Assembly: GCA_033722675.1 (NCBI GenBank)
Contig: JAWVYO010000057.1
Span: 1 to 15,131 of the forward strand
Length of the DNA: 15,131 nucleotides
Origin: DATHYU01 sp033722675
GTDB taxonomy: Bacteria; Actinomycetota; Acidimicrobiia; Spongiisociales; UBA11373
Direction: 5' to 3'
Part shown: positions 6,354-12,314 of the stretch, one piece after another
Position numbering within the stretch: the stretch's first letter is position 1
Layout of the letters: every line of letters begins with the position of its first letter
Translations under genes and position numbers: made by a program
Notes under the pieces: generated by a model
Database searches by the model: none
Told to the model about the DNA's origin: nothing
What the model saw: the letters and a program-made list of their open reading frames with translations, nothing else

Positions 6354-7082
6354 ATGGAACTCAGCGGAGTCACGGCCCTCGTGACCGGGGGCGCGCACCG
6401 GGTGGGCCGGGCGATCGTGCTGGCGCTGGCGGAGGCCGGTGCCGATCTCGTCCTCCACTACAACTCGTCCTCGGAGGCCGCGGAGGAGACCGCCGCCGAG
6501 GTGCGCGAGCTGGGACGGGAGGCGAGGCTCGTGGGGGCCGATCTGTCCGATCCGGCGAACGCCGACGACGTCGTCGCCGGCGCCGGTGACCTCGGCCCGG
6601 TCAGGGTGCTCGTCAACAGTGCGGCGGTCTTCCCCAAGGACACACTGCTCGACCTCACCCCCGACCAGTGGGCTCGAACCCTCACCGTCAACCTGCAGAG
6701 CCCGGTGTTCCTCACGCAGGCCTTCGCCCGGGCGTTGCCGGAGGACGAGGAGGGGGCGGTCGTCAACGTCACCGACTGGCGGACGGCCCGGCCCTACCCC
6801 GACCACTTTTCCTACACGGTGGCCAAGGGCGGCCTCGATACCTTCACGATGGCCGCCGCCGAGGCGCTGGCTCCCCGGATCCGGGTGAATGCCGTGGCCC
6901 TCGGGGCGATCCTCCCGCCGCCCGGGGAGTCGTCCGACTACCTGAAGGAGCTGGCCCGCTCGATCCCCGTTCGCCGGGTCGGGGGAACAGATCCGGTGGC
7001 CGACGCGGTTGTATTCCTCGTGACGAACCACTTCGTCACGGGCGAAACGATTCGGATCGACGGGGGCGCCCACCTCGTCTGA
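6354..7082 (+). CDS. PTR1/FolM-type pteridine reductase (SDR family)
   Basis: A 242-residue classical-length short-chain dehydrogenase/reductase. The cofactor motif TGGAHRVG (11-18) has the Arg seen in PTR1 and FolM; NSAAVF (88-93) replaces the usual NNAG; VNLQSP is at 112-117. The active site reads Asp141, Tyr154 and Lys158, the same 13- and 4-residue spacings as Asp181/Tyr194/Lys198 of Leishmania PTR1. Ordinary SDRs have Ser where Asp141 is, so this is good evidence for a pterin substrate. Members of this group use NADPH to reduce dihydropterins (dihydromonapterin, or dihydrofolate weakly) and can supplement or replace FolA. It sits 44 bases upstream of FolB and the FolK-FolE fusion, which fits. 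The ATG at 6354 follows a -10 element directly. Pteridine versus dihydrofolate preference cannot be read from the sequence. Confidence 0.85.
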   Translation: MELSGVTALVTGGAHRVGRAIVLALAEAGADLVLHYNSSSEAAEETAAEVRELGREARLVGADLSDPANADDVVAGAGDLGPVRVLVNSAAVFPKDTLLDLTPDQWARTLTVNLQSPVFLTQAFARALPEDEEGAVVNVTDWRTARPYPDHFSYTVAKGGLDTFTMAAAEALAPRIRVNAVALGAILPPPGESSDYLKELARSIPVRRVGGTDPVADAVVFLVTNHFVTGETIRIDGGAHLV

Positions 7083-7113
7083 GCCCGTCCACGTTTAGTG
7101 ATAAAGGCATCGG

Positions 7114-7119
7114 TACGAT
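7114..7119 (+). promoter_or_regulatory. -10 element TACGAT for folB
   Basis: TACGAT is followed by 7 bases and the ATG at 7127, giving a predicted leaderless folB mRNA. The hexamer overlaps a competing in-frame ATG at 7118, which would be upstream of the transcription start. The preceding bases 7091-7106 are AT-rich for this genome (tttagtgataaa). Confidence 0.45.
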
Positions 7120-7126
7120 GGCGGAC

Positions 7127-7495
7127 ATGGACCGCATCCACATCAGGGATCTCCTCGTGCGGGGGATCCTCGGGGTCAATCCCGACGAGCGCGTCAGTCG
7201 ACAGGACGTGCTCGTCAACGCGACCCTGTGGGCCGACACCCGCCCGGCGGCAGCCTCGGACGACATCGCCGACGCCGTCAACTACAAAACGGTGTCGAAG
7301 GCCTTCATCGCGCACATCGAGGAGGGCGAACCCTTCCTCGTCGAGCGGCTGGCCGCCGAGCTCGTCGCGATCTGCTTCGACACCGACGATCGGGTCGCCG
7401 AAGCCGAGGTCACCGTCGAGAAGCCCGGCGCCCTGCGGTTCGCCCGCTCCGTCGGTGTGACCGTCCGCCGGACGCGTGAGGAGGTGCGGTCGTGA
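7127..7495 (+). CDS. folB: Dihydroneopterin aldolase
   Basis: This 122-residue protein has the length and pattern of FolB, which splits 7,8-dihydroneopterin into 6-hydroxymethyl-dihydropterin and glycolaldehyde, and can epimerise it. The N-terminus MDRIHIRDLLVRGILGV matches family starts. Glu21, Tyr53 (VNYKTV) and Lys99 (VEKP) line up with catalytic residues Glu22, Tyr54 and Lys100 of the Staphylococcus aureus enzyme. The usual YHG before the conserved Glu is ILG here, a mild variant also seen in some FolB-like proteins. ATG 7127 is preferred over 7118 because of the family N-terminus and the -10 spacing. The stop overlaps the next start by 4 nt (GTGA at 7492-7495), so folB and the FolK-FolE fusion are translationally coupled and work in consecutive folate steps. 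Confidence 0.93.
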   Translation: MDRIHIRDLLVRGILGVNPDERVSRQDVLVNATLWADTRPAAASDDIADAVNYKTVSKAFIAHIEEGEPFLVERLAAELVAICFDTDDRVAEAEVTVEKPGALRFARSVGVTVRRTREEVRS

Positions 7496-8616
7496 ACAAC
7501 ACCGCGATCGTCGCGATCGGCAGCAACATCGCCCCGTCGGAGAACGTCCCCAGCGCCATCAAGGCGATGCGACGCCACTCGTCCATCGAGGTCAGGGCCA
7601 TGAGCCGGATCTACGAGACGGCGCCGGCCGGATCGAGCGAGGGTCCGCGGTTCCACAACGCCGCAGCACGCATCGCCACCGATCTCCCGGCCGAGGAGCT
7701 GCGGGAGGCACTCCGGGGCATCGAGGCCGCCCTCGGGCGCACCCGGACCGACGACAAGAACGCTCCCCGGACCGTCGACCTCGACATCGCCTGGTACGAG
7801 GACTTCGAGGGGATCGTGGCCGGATCGGAGATCCCCGATCCCCAGATCCCCAAACAGGCGTATCTCGCGGTCCCCATCGCGGATGTCGCCCCCGACATCG
7901 TCTTCGCGCCCACCGGTGAGACCTTCGCCGCCATCGCAGACGGCCTGAGCCCGAGCCCCCAGGAGATCCGCCCCGTCATGTCCAACGAGATCGTCCCGAT
8001 CAACCACAACGCCCGCTACGCGACCGAGACGCGTATGGAGGCGGTCGACGACGAGGTCTACGACCCGGCCTTCGAGGCCACCGTGCGCACGCAGCTGGAC
8101 CTCATCGGGGAGGACGTGGACCGCGAAGGCCTGTCACGCACGCCGCTTCGCGTCGCCAAGGCCATGGACTTCCTGACCAGCGGATACAGCACCACCCTCG
8201 ACGAGGTCGTCAACAACGCCGTCTTCGACGGTGAGGGCGCCGAGGAGATGGTCGTGGTGAAGGACGTCGAGTTCTACTCGCTCTGCGAGCATCACATGCT
8301 TCCGTTCTTCGGTACCGCCGCCGTCGCGTACCTGCCCAACGAGAAGATCATCGGCCTGTCCAAGGTCGCCAGGATCGTCGATCTCTTCGGGCGTCGCCTC
8401 CAGGTCCAGGAGCGCCTCACCAACCAGATCGCCGATGCGATGATCGAGGTCCTCGACCCCCACGGCGTCGCCGTGGTCATGGAGGGCAGTCACTTCTGCA
8501 TGATGATGCGGGGCGTGCAGAAGCAGGGTTCCGCCATGGTCACCTCGGCGATGCGCGGTACCTTCAGGTCGGACGCGCGCACCCGTTCCGAGTTCATGGA
8601 TCATCTGAAGATGTAG
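7492..8616 (+). CDS. folKE: HPPK - GTP cyclohydrolase I fusion (FolK-FolE)
   Basis: One uninterrupted 374-residue frame carries two folate enzymes. Residues 1-160 are HPPK (FolK): AIVAIGSNIAPSENV, SRIYETAP (38-45), FHNAA, and PRTVDLDIAWY (92-102) with the Mg-binding Asp pair 96/98. Residues about 185-374 are type IA GTP cyclohydrolase I: zinc ligands Cys265, His268 and Cys336 in CEHH and HFC, catalytic His267 and His334, plus QVQERLT and TSAMRGTF. Together they perform the first step (GTP to dihydroneopterin triphosphate) and the pyrophosphorylation before FolP. The HPPK half differs from E. coli at His115 (Asp116 here) and Arg121 (Gln122). FolKE fusions are known in Lactococcus; here it follows FolB with a GTGA overlap. 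An internal ATG at 7978 (Met163) with AGGAG 12 nt upstream could yield a separate FolE, so both products are possible. Confidence 0.93.
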   Translation: MNNTAIVAIGSNIAPSENVPSAIKAMRRHSSIEVRAMSRIYETAPAGSSEGPRFHNAAARIATDLPAEELREALRGIEAALGRTRTDDKNAPRTVDLDIAWYEDFEGIVAGSEIPDPQIPKQAYLAVPIADVAPDIVFAPTGETFAAIADGLSPSPQEIRPVMSNEIVPINHNARYATETRMEAVDDEVYDPAFEATVRTQLDLIGEDVDREGLSRTPLRVAKAMDFLTSGYSTTLDEVVNNAVFDGEGAEEMVVVKDVEFYSLCEHHMLPFFGTAAVAYLPNEKIIGLSKVARIVDLFGRRLQVQERLTNQIADAMIEVLDPHGVAVVMEGSHFCMMMRGVQKQGSAMVTSAMRGTFRSDARTRSEFMDHLKM

Positions 8617-8660
8617 GTCACGGGCCGCCGGGAACCCCCGATCCCGCCGGCCTACCGCAC

Positions 8661-8693
8661 GATTCCGGCCCGGCCCGCCCCCGGGCCGGAGTC
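8661..8693 (+). terminator. Strong hairpin terminator after the folate cluster
   Basis: A 13-bp stem with one G-T wobble (8661-8673 with 8681-8693) encloses a 7-nt loop. The inner 10 bp are perfect and all but one are G-C. It lies 44 bases past the FolK-FolE stop. There is no T-run, so it would be the U-less type common in GC-rich actinobacteria. Confidence 0.6.
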
Positions 8694-8706
8694 GCGTCCG
8701 GACCCC

Positions 8707-8735
8707 TTCACGCGCCCGTCCTCGATCCCTACCGT
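8707..8735 (+). promoter_or_regulatory. Candidate promoter TTCACG-N17-TACCGT
   Basis: A -35-like TTCACG (8707-8712) and -10-like TACCGT (8730-8735) are separated by 17 bases, just after the terminator hairpin and 78 bases ahead of the membrane-protein ATG at 8814. Unlike the leaderless genes, this one would have a roughly 70-nt leader with a clear Shine-Dalgarno sequence. Confidence 0.35.
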
Positions 8736-8813
8736 CCGCTCTGGAGGACGCCGACCGGGCCGGTCGGTCGCGCTCTGCTTCCGAACGGCCGCGCCGACGC
8801 AGGGAGGGGAGCG

Positions 8814-9689
8814 ATGGACGACCGAGAGACCGTGGAGCACGTGCCCTGGGCCGAACTGGCCGGGGGTGGCAGCGACGAGCGGCGAGCGACGTTGGTGCTC
8901 GCGGCGGTCGGCCTCGGAGCACTGATCGTGGGCCTCTTCGTCGGAAGGGCCGTCCTCGCGCCGGCGCCGACGCCGATCGCGGCGGTCCCGGTGGACACGA
9001 CGAGCGCAGGACCCGGGGCGACGACGGGCGGGGGACCCGAGCCGACGACGACGACCACGGAAGCGCCGCTGTACCGGGAGGCCGACTTGTTCGCCTCCGG
9101 TCCCGACACCGACGAGCAGGCGGCGGCCGCCCGCGCCGAGTGGTTCGTGTTCGACTACTTCACCGCCGATCTCGAGCCGGGCGGCGGCGCCGACGTCCGA
9201 GCGGCGTTGCCGTCGGGATCCGACGTCCCCGTCAGGAGTGGGGAGGCCGCCGGCTCCGTGGCATACGTGGAATGGGCGAAGGCGCTGTCGGTGGAGCGGG
9301 TCGGCTCCGACACCTACCGCGTCGAGGTGGCCTTCCGGGCGGTCGGGGCGCCGCCGGATCGAGGGTTCCTGCGGCTCCCCGTCCGGGTGGTGGCGGTGAC
9401 CGTGGCCGTGACGCCCGGCGGCGGGACCACCGTGGTGGATCTGCCGGCGCCCGCGTCGCTGCCGCCGGGTCCCGAGCCGGCGCCATGGCCGACGCAGGAG
9501 GCCGAGGCTCCCGCCGAAGTGGTCGCCGGCGCCATCGCCGCCGCGGCCGCCTGGGGATCGGAGCCGCGGATGCTCGCTTCGCAGGCGGTCGGGGACGGTT
9601 GGCGGGTCGTCCTCTCGGTGTCCGACGAAGTCGGGAATCGGTGGCCGCTGGCCCTCACGCTGGACTCCACCGGCCGTCCCGCCCGCTGA
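8814..9689 (+). CDS. Membrane-anchored exported protein, unknown function
   Basis: A 291-residue protein I cannot name. A short charged N-terminus (1-24) precedes one membrane segment (about 26-48, TLVLAAVGLGALIVGLFVG), a Pro/Thr/Gly-rich linker (50-85 with a run of five Thr) and a folded region outside the membrane (about 86-291). That region begins with a helix EWFVFDYFTADL and continues with alternating beta strands (YRVEVAFRAVG, VRVVAVTVAVTP), compatible with an NTF2-like or TcpC-like domain, but this is only a pattern impression. A purine-rich Shine-Dalgarno GGGAGGGGAG at 8799-8808 fixes the ATG at 8814. It follows the folate terminator and its own candidate promoter, so it is probably monocistronic. 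Its stop is 3 bases from the stop of the convergent cupredoxin gene. The linker style resembles that of the protein at 5653-6285. Confidence 0.75.
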   Translation: MDDRETVEHVPWAELAGGGSDERRATLVLAAVGLGALIVGLFVGRAVLAPAPTPIAAVPVDTTSAGPGATTGGGPEPTTTTTEAPLYREADLFASGPDTDEQAAAARAEWFVFDYFTADLEPGGGADVRAALPSGSDVPVRSGEAAGSVAYVEWAKALSVERVGSDTYRVEVAFRAVGAPPDRGFLRLPVRVVAVTVAVTPGGGTTVVDLPAPASLPPGPEPAPWPTQEAEAPAEVVAGAIAAAAAWGSEPRMLASQAVGDGWRVVLSVSDEVGNRWPLALTLDSTGRPAR

Positions 9690-9692
9690 GAC

Positions 9693-10061
9693 CTACCCGT
9701 CCACGCGGAGCACGAACTGGCCGCTGGGATGCACCGTGCAGATCCCGGTGAACTCGCCCGGGTTGGCGAACTGCTGGGTCACGGTCTCGCCCGCCCCCAC
9801 GTAGAAGGGCCCGACGAGGTGCTCCCGGTCGTCCTGGTTGACGATGCGGAGCACCTCGCCGACCTCGACCTCGAGGGTGGCGGGCAGGATGTCGACGATC
9901 TCGCCGCTGTCGAAGCGTTCCCCGGTCCCCGGGGGGATGACGTACTCGTAGTCGGCCTCCACCGCCAGGGGGTCCTCGATCACGAGGGGCCCGCCCCGAT
10001 CGTCGGAGCAGGCGGCCGTGACGAGGCCGAGGAGCAGCACGACGGCGGCGATTCGCCTCAC
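9693..10061 (-). CDS. Cupredoxin-like lipoprotein
   Basis: This 122-residue protein has a lipoprotein signal (hydrophobic 4-17, then LVTAAC with Cys18 as the lipidated residue) and a small beta domain with type 1 copper spacing: NQDDREH with His81, then ICTVHPSGQF with Cys108, His111 and Gln115 where a Met is normal. Gln as axial ligand occurs in stellacyanin-type proteins; whether Gln115 binds copper is inference. It is the last gene of the SCO1-PCuAC operon and starts at GTG 10061 in a 4-nt overlap (GTGA) with the PCuAC stop. It would sit on the outer face of the membrane, perhaps carrying or sensing copper, or an electron carrier, for the terminal oxidase. Alternative: a copper-free cupredoxin-fold protein. 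Confidence 0.78.
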   Translation of the reverse strand: MRRIAAVVLLLGLVTAACSDDRGGPLVIEDPLAVEADYEYVIPPGTGERFDSGEIVDILPATLEVEVGEVLRIVNQDDREHLVGPFYVGAGETVTQQFANPGEFTGICTVHPSGQFVLRVDG

Positions 10062-10504
10062 CCTTCGCGCACCTCCACCGGGACCTCGACCTCACCGGCG
10101 TTCTCGAACGTCAGCGTGACCGTGAACTCCTGACCCGCTTCGAGGGGCGCCGCCAGGTTCATCATCATCACGTGGAAGCCGCCGGGCTCGAACGCGACCG
10201 TTGCACCGGCGGGGATCTCGACTCCTCCCTCGACCTCGCTCATCGACATGACGCCTTCGTCGTTCATGGACGACTCGTGGATCTGGGCCATTCCGGCGAC
10301 GTCGCTCGGCACCGAGGCCGCGACCAGGCGGTCCGCCGTGTCCCCGCCCTCGATCTGCATGTATGCGGCACCGGCGTTCTGCATGCCCGCCGAGGTGCGA
10401 GCCCAGCCGTCGGTCACGTTGACCCCTGCGTCATCCCCCCCACATGCAGCCGCGACCAGCCCCAGGGCCAGGACGGCTGCCATCAGTCGGATCGGACGAA
10501 TCAC
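10058..10504 (-). CDS. PCuAC-type copper(I) chaperone lipoprotein
   Basis: A 148-residue protein beginning at GTG 10504, which overlaps the SCO1 stop by 4 nt (GTGA). The signal is lipoprotein-like (MAAVLALGLVAAAC, Cys21). The mature part matches the PCuAC family (formerly DUF461): DGWARTS near its start, His76 in QIHESS, Met88 in VMSM, and His111-x-Met113 in GGFHVMM, close to the H(M)x10Mx21HxM copper(I) motif with one extra residue in the second spacer. Such chaperones carry copper(I) outside the membrane and hand it to SCO or directly to the CuA site of cytochrome c oxidase. Its place between SCO1 and the cupredoxin supports that role. A longer upstream frame exists only as a shadow of SCO1. 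The oxidase genes are not in this window. Confidence 0.92.
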   Translation of the reverse strand: MIRPIRLMAAVLALGLVAAACGGDDAGVNVTDGWARTSAGMQNAGAAYMQIEGGDTADRLVAASVPSDVAGMAQIHESSMNDEGVMSMSEVEGGVEIPAGATVAFEPGGFHVMMMNLAAPLEAGQEFTVTLTFENAGEVEVPVEVREG

Positions 10505-11115
10505 GTGCTCTCCTCCTCCATCAGTATCCGGAGATCGTTGGCGATGAGGTCTGGCTCGATGCCGAAGGGCCAGCTCAAGAGGATCTTCCCTTCGTCGTCG
10601 ATGGCGTACAGGAACGCCGAGTGCTCGACCTCGATGTACCCCTCGTCGTTCTCCTCGACGGAGTACACGGCACCGAACGCATCGGCGGCCCGAGCCAACT
10701 CGTTCGGATCCTCCGTCCGGAGGGCGTGCCCGTCGGGGAAGAACGCATGGATGTACGCGGTCGTCGCCGCGTCCGTGTCGCGGTCCGGGTCGACGGTGGC
10801 GAAGGCGACGTCGATCGCATCCGCATCGTCCTCGTCGAGTTGTCGGACGGCGTTGCGGAGGTCGGCCATGGTCGTCGGGCAGACGTCCGGGCACGTCGTG
10901 TAGCCGAAGTAGGTGACCAGGAGACCGCCGGGCTCGGCTCGGAAGGCGAACTCGTCGTGCATGCCGTTCGTGACCTCCGGCAGCGTGACGTCGGCGACCA
11001 CCGGAGCCGGGGTCCGCACGATGCCGGCCAGGCCGACCTCGCGTTCGGCCTCGCCACCGCACGCGGCGACGCTCAGGAGCGTGAAGGCTGCGAGGAGGGC
11101 ACGGACCGGTCTCAT
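10501..11115 (-). CDS. SCO1/SenC-type copper metallochaperone lipoprotein
   Basis: A 204-residue protein with a lipoprotein signal (LLAAFTLLSVAAC, Cys19) and a thioredoxin fold. The copper-binding site is complete: Cys75 and Cys79 in TTCPDVCP and His165 in EVEHSAFLY. GYTTCPDVCPTTMADL and VDPDRDT are family hallmarks. SCO proteins mature the CuA centre of cytochrome c oxidase by delivering copper or reducing its cysteines, on the outer face of the membrane. It is the first gene of a three-gene minus-strand copper operon with 4-nt overlaps. The ATG at 11115 is the only start directly before the signal peptide. Upstream on the minus strand, bases 11116-11127 read TACTGAATACCG before the ATG, a weak -10-like arrangement. 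No copper-regulator box was recognised. Confidence 0.94.
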   Translation of the reverse strand: MRPVRALLAAFTLLSVAACGGEAEREVGLAGIVRTPAPVVADVTLPEVTNGMHDEFAFRAEPGGLLVTYFGYTTCPDVCPTTMADLRNAVRQLDEDDADAIDVAFATVDPDRDTDAATTAYIHAFFPDGHALRTEDPNELARAADAFGAVYSVEENDEGYIEVEHSAFLYAIDDEGKILLSWPFGIEPDLIANDLRILMEEEST

Positions 11116-11149
11116 CGGTATTCAGTATGTGAACGACCCGGAGAAGCGC

Positions 11150-11169
11150 AGGGGGCCAAAGGGCCCTCT
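11150..11169. other. Hairpin in the divergent SCO1 / methyltransferase-like intergenic region
   Basis: Positions 11150-11157 pair with 11162-11169 as an 8-bp stem with one G-T wobble around the loop AAAG. It is upstream of both divergent genes, so it is not a terminator for either. An imperfect inverted repeat TTCA-N5-TGAA at 11121-11133 lies close to the SCO1 start. Either could be an operator, but nothing proves it. Confidence 0.3.
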
Positions 11170-11213
11170 CGCGGCTCCGACCTGCTCCCCTCCGAGTCGG
11201 GGGCGGTCGGCGC

Positions 11214-11219
11214 TACGCT
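11214..11219 (+). promoter_or_regulatory. -10 element TACGCT for the methyltransferase-like gene
   Basis: TACGCT is followed by 7 bases and the ATG at 11227 without a good Shine-Dalgarno sequence, again predicting a leaderless mRNA. The hexamer is identical to the one before the pteridine reductase. Confidence 0.45.
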
Positions 11220-11226
11220 CACCGGG

Positions 11227-11886
11227 ATGCGAGGACCCGCCCCCGAATGGTCGGACGCTTTGGAGGCGTTCGTGGACGACCCGGCGTCGGTCGCCGTGGC
11301 CGGCGAGGACGCCGGTCTCGTGGCTCGCGAGCTCGGACGGGCCTTCGGCCTCGGGTTGACCACCGAGGAGCGGGGATTCGCCCTGCTCGGCGTCGACCAG
11401 CCGGACGCCGCCCGCGTACGCGACCTCGGCGACGACTCGGTGGAACTCGTCGTCTTCCGGCGCCCGTGGAACGGACCCGTCGAGATCGGCAAGGCGCTCG
11501 GCGCCGCCTATCGGGTCCTCGCCAAGGGGGGCAGGGTCGTGGCAGGGGAACGCGAGCTGGATCGACTCACCAACGGTTCGGTGCTCGCCTACCCGATCCG
11601 GGCGTTCGTCGACGAGGAGCCGGGTGCCGTGGCTGACGACCTCGGCGAGTCGGTGGGTCGTATCGCCCTCGGCGCCGGCGTCGTTCGTGCCGGGTTCAAG
11701 GACGTGACGACATTCGACGTCGACGAGCATCGCGGCGTCTACGAGACCGCCGAGGCCTTCGTCGAGGCCTACGGCGGCGACGAGCGGGACGCGGGTGTGG
11801 CGGAGATCCTCGCATCGACGCACTCACGTCGTCCGATCGAGGACGTCGACCCGTGGGTCTACGCCACAGGAGTCAAGCCGACCTAG
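11227..11886 (+). CDS. Degenerate SAM-methyltransferase-like protein
   Basis: A 219-residue protein whose middle resembles the second half of a class I methyltransferase: SVELVVFRRPW (71-81) followed by GKALGAAYRVLAKGGRVVAGERELD (88-112), close to the family's DLV-x-EAYRVLKPGGRLV. The glycine-rich SAM motif I is not recognisable; at the expected place the chain reads SVAVAGEDAGLVARELG (21-37), which lacks the GxGxG pattern. It may therefore bind a different ligand or be inactive. No signal peptide or membrane segment is seen. The start is set by the -10 element 7 nt upstream; the long open frame before it is a shadow across SCO1. Its TAG stop overlaps the TAG of the convergent Nfu-domain gene within a single CTAG palindrome. 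Function unknown. Confidence 0.72.
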   Translation: MRGPAPEWSDALEAFVDDPASVAVAGEDAGLVARELGRAFGLGLTTEERGFALLGVDQPDAARVRDLGDDSVELVVFRRPWNGPVEIGKALGAAYRVLAKGGRVVAGERELDRLTNGSVLAYPIRAFVDEEPGAVADDLGESVGRIALGAGVVRAGFKDVTTFDVDEHRGVYETAEAFVEAYGGDERDAGVAEILASTHSRRPIEDVDPWVYATGVKPT

Positions 11887-12137
11887 CCGAAGTGCTCCTC
11901 GAGGATCGAGGTGGCGGCCGGGGCGATCTCGTCCCAGAAGCCGTCCGGGGTCTTCGACAGGGTGACGAAGTCGGCGGACATGAAGACGCTCGTCACGTTC
12001 GGGAGCTCCAAGAGCTCGGCTGCGACGGGGTCATCGGCAGGCTTTCCCGCCGCGAACGACTTCGGGCTGTCGAACGTGGCGTCGACCGTGAACTTGAGGG
12101 CGTTCGGGTTCGGGGTCTGTGAGATCTGGACGGGCAT
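11883..12137 (-). CDS. Stand-alone Nfu/NifU N-terminal-domain protein
   Basis: An 84-residue protein consisting only of the Nfu N-terminal domain (PF08712 type): QTPNPNALKFTVD at 7-19, then SFAAGKPADDPVAAELLELPNVTSVFMSADFVTLSK and a C-terminal helix. In full-length Nfu proteins this domain precedes a CxxC scaffold domain that carries an iron-sulfur cluster; no Cys is present here at all, so this protein cannot hold a cluster by itself. It might act with a separate scaffold or have another role. The ATG at 12137 starts exactly at the domain; a longer frame from 12224 is less likely because the extension is Arg/His-rich and unlike the family. A TACGAT on the minus strand at 12164-12169, 26 bases before the ATG, is a possible -10. 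It is cytosolic and convergent with the gene to its left. Confidence 0.82.
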   Translation of the reverse strand: MPVQISQTPNPNALKFTVDATFDSPKSFAAGKPADDPVAAELLELPNVTSVFMSADFVTLSKTPDGFWDEIAPAATSILEEHFG

Positions 12138-12193
12138 CGGGGCTCTCTGATGGGCGTGTCGGCATCGTAGGCATGTGTGCACGCGTGACACCC

Positions 12194-12210
12194 CCCGGCC
12201 TTCGGCCGGG
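12194..12210 (-). terminator. Short strong hairpin between two minus-strand genes
   Basis: A perfect 7-bp G-C stem (12194-12200 with 12204-12210) around a 3-nt loop (GAA on the minus strand). It lies between the stop of the large regulator (12384) and the start of the Nfu-domain gene (12137), where a terminator is expected. No T-run follows. The surrounding 12138-12383 holds also a 10-bp palindrome CGCTGCAGCG at 12354-12363 and a possible tiny reading frame, but no recognised gene. Confidence 0.45.
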
Positions 12211-12263
12211 AGGCTGGACGTCACGCTCGGATCGGGTCCCCCCTCAGAGACTCCCGACCGAAG

Positions 12264-12314
12264 TCAGTGGACGAAGCTGACGATCGCGATGATGAATGTG
12301 ATCCATCCGAACAT
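12264..12314 (-). CDS. Possible 16-residue hydrophobic peptide
   Basis: A tiny minus-strand frame encodes MFGWITFIIAIVSFVH followed by TGA. Eleven of its residues are strongly hydrophobic, which would suit a single short membrane helix. A CACGAT ends 7 nt before the ATG, close to the -10 placement seen at other genes here but with C instead of T at the first base. There is no Shine-Dalgarno sequence. It lies in an otherwise empty intergenic stretch. Chance cannot be excluded for so short a frame. Confidence 0.2.
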   Translation of the reverse strand: MFGWITFIIAIVSFVH

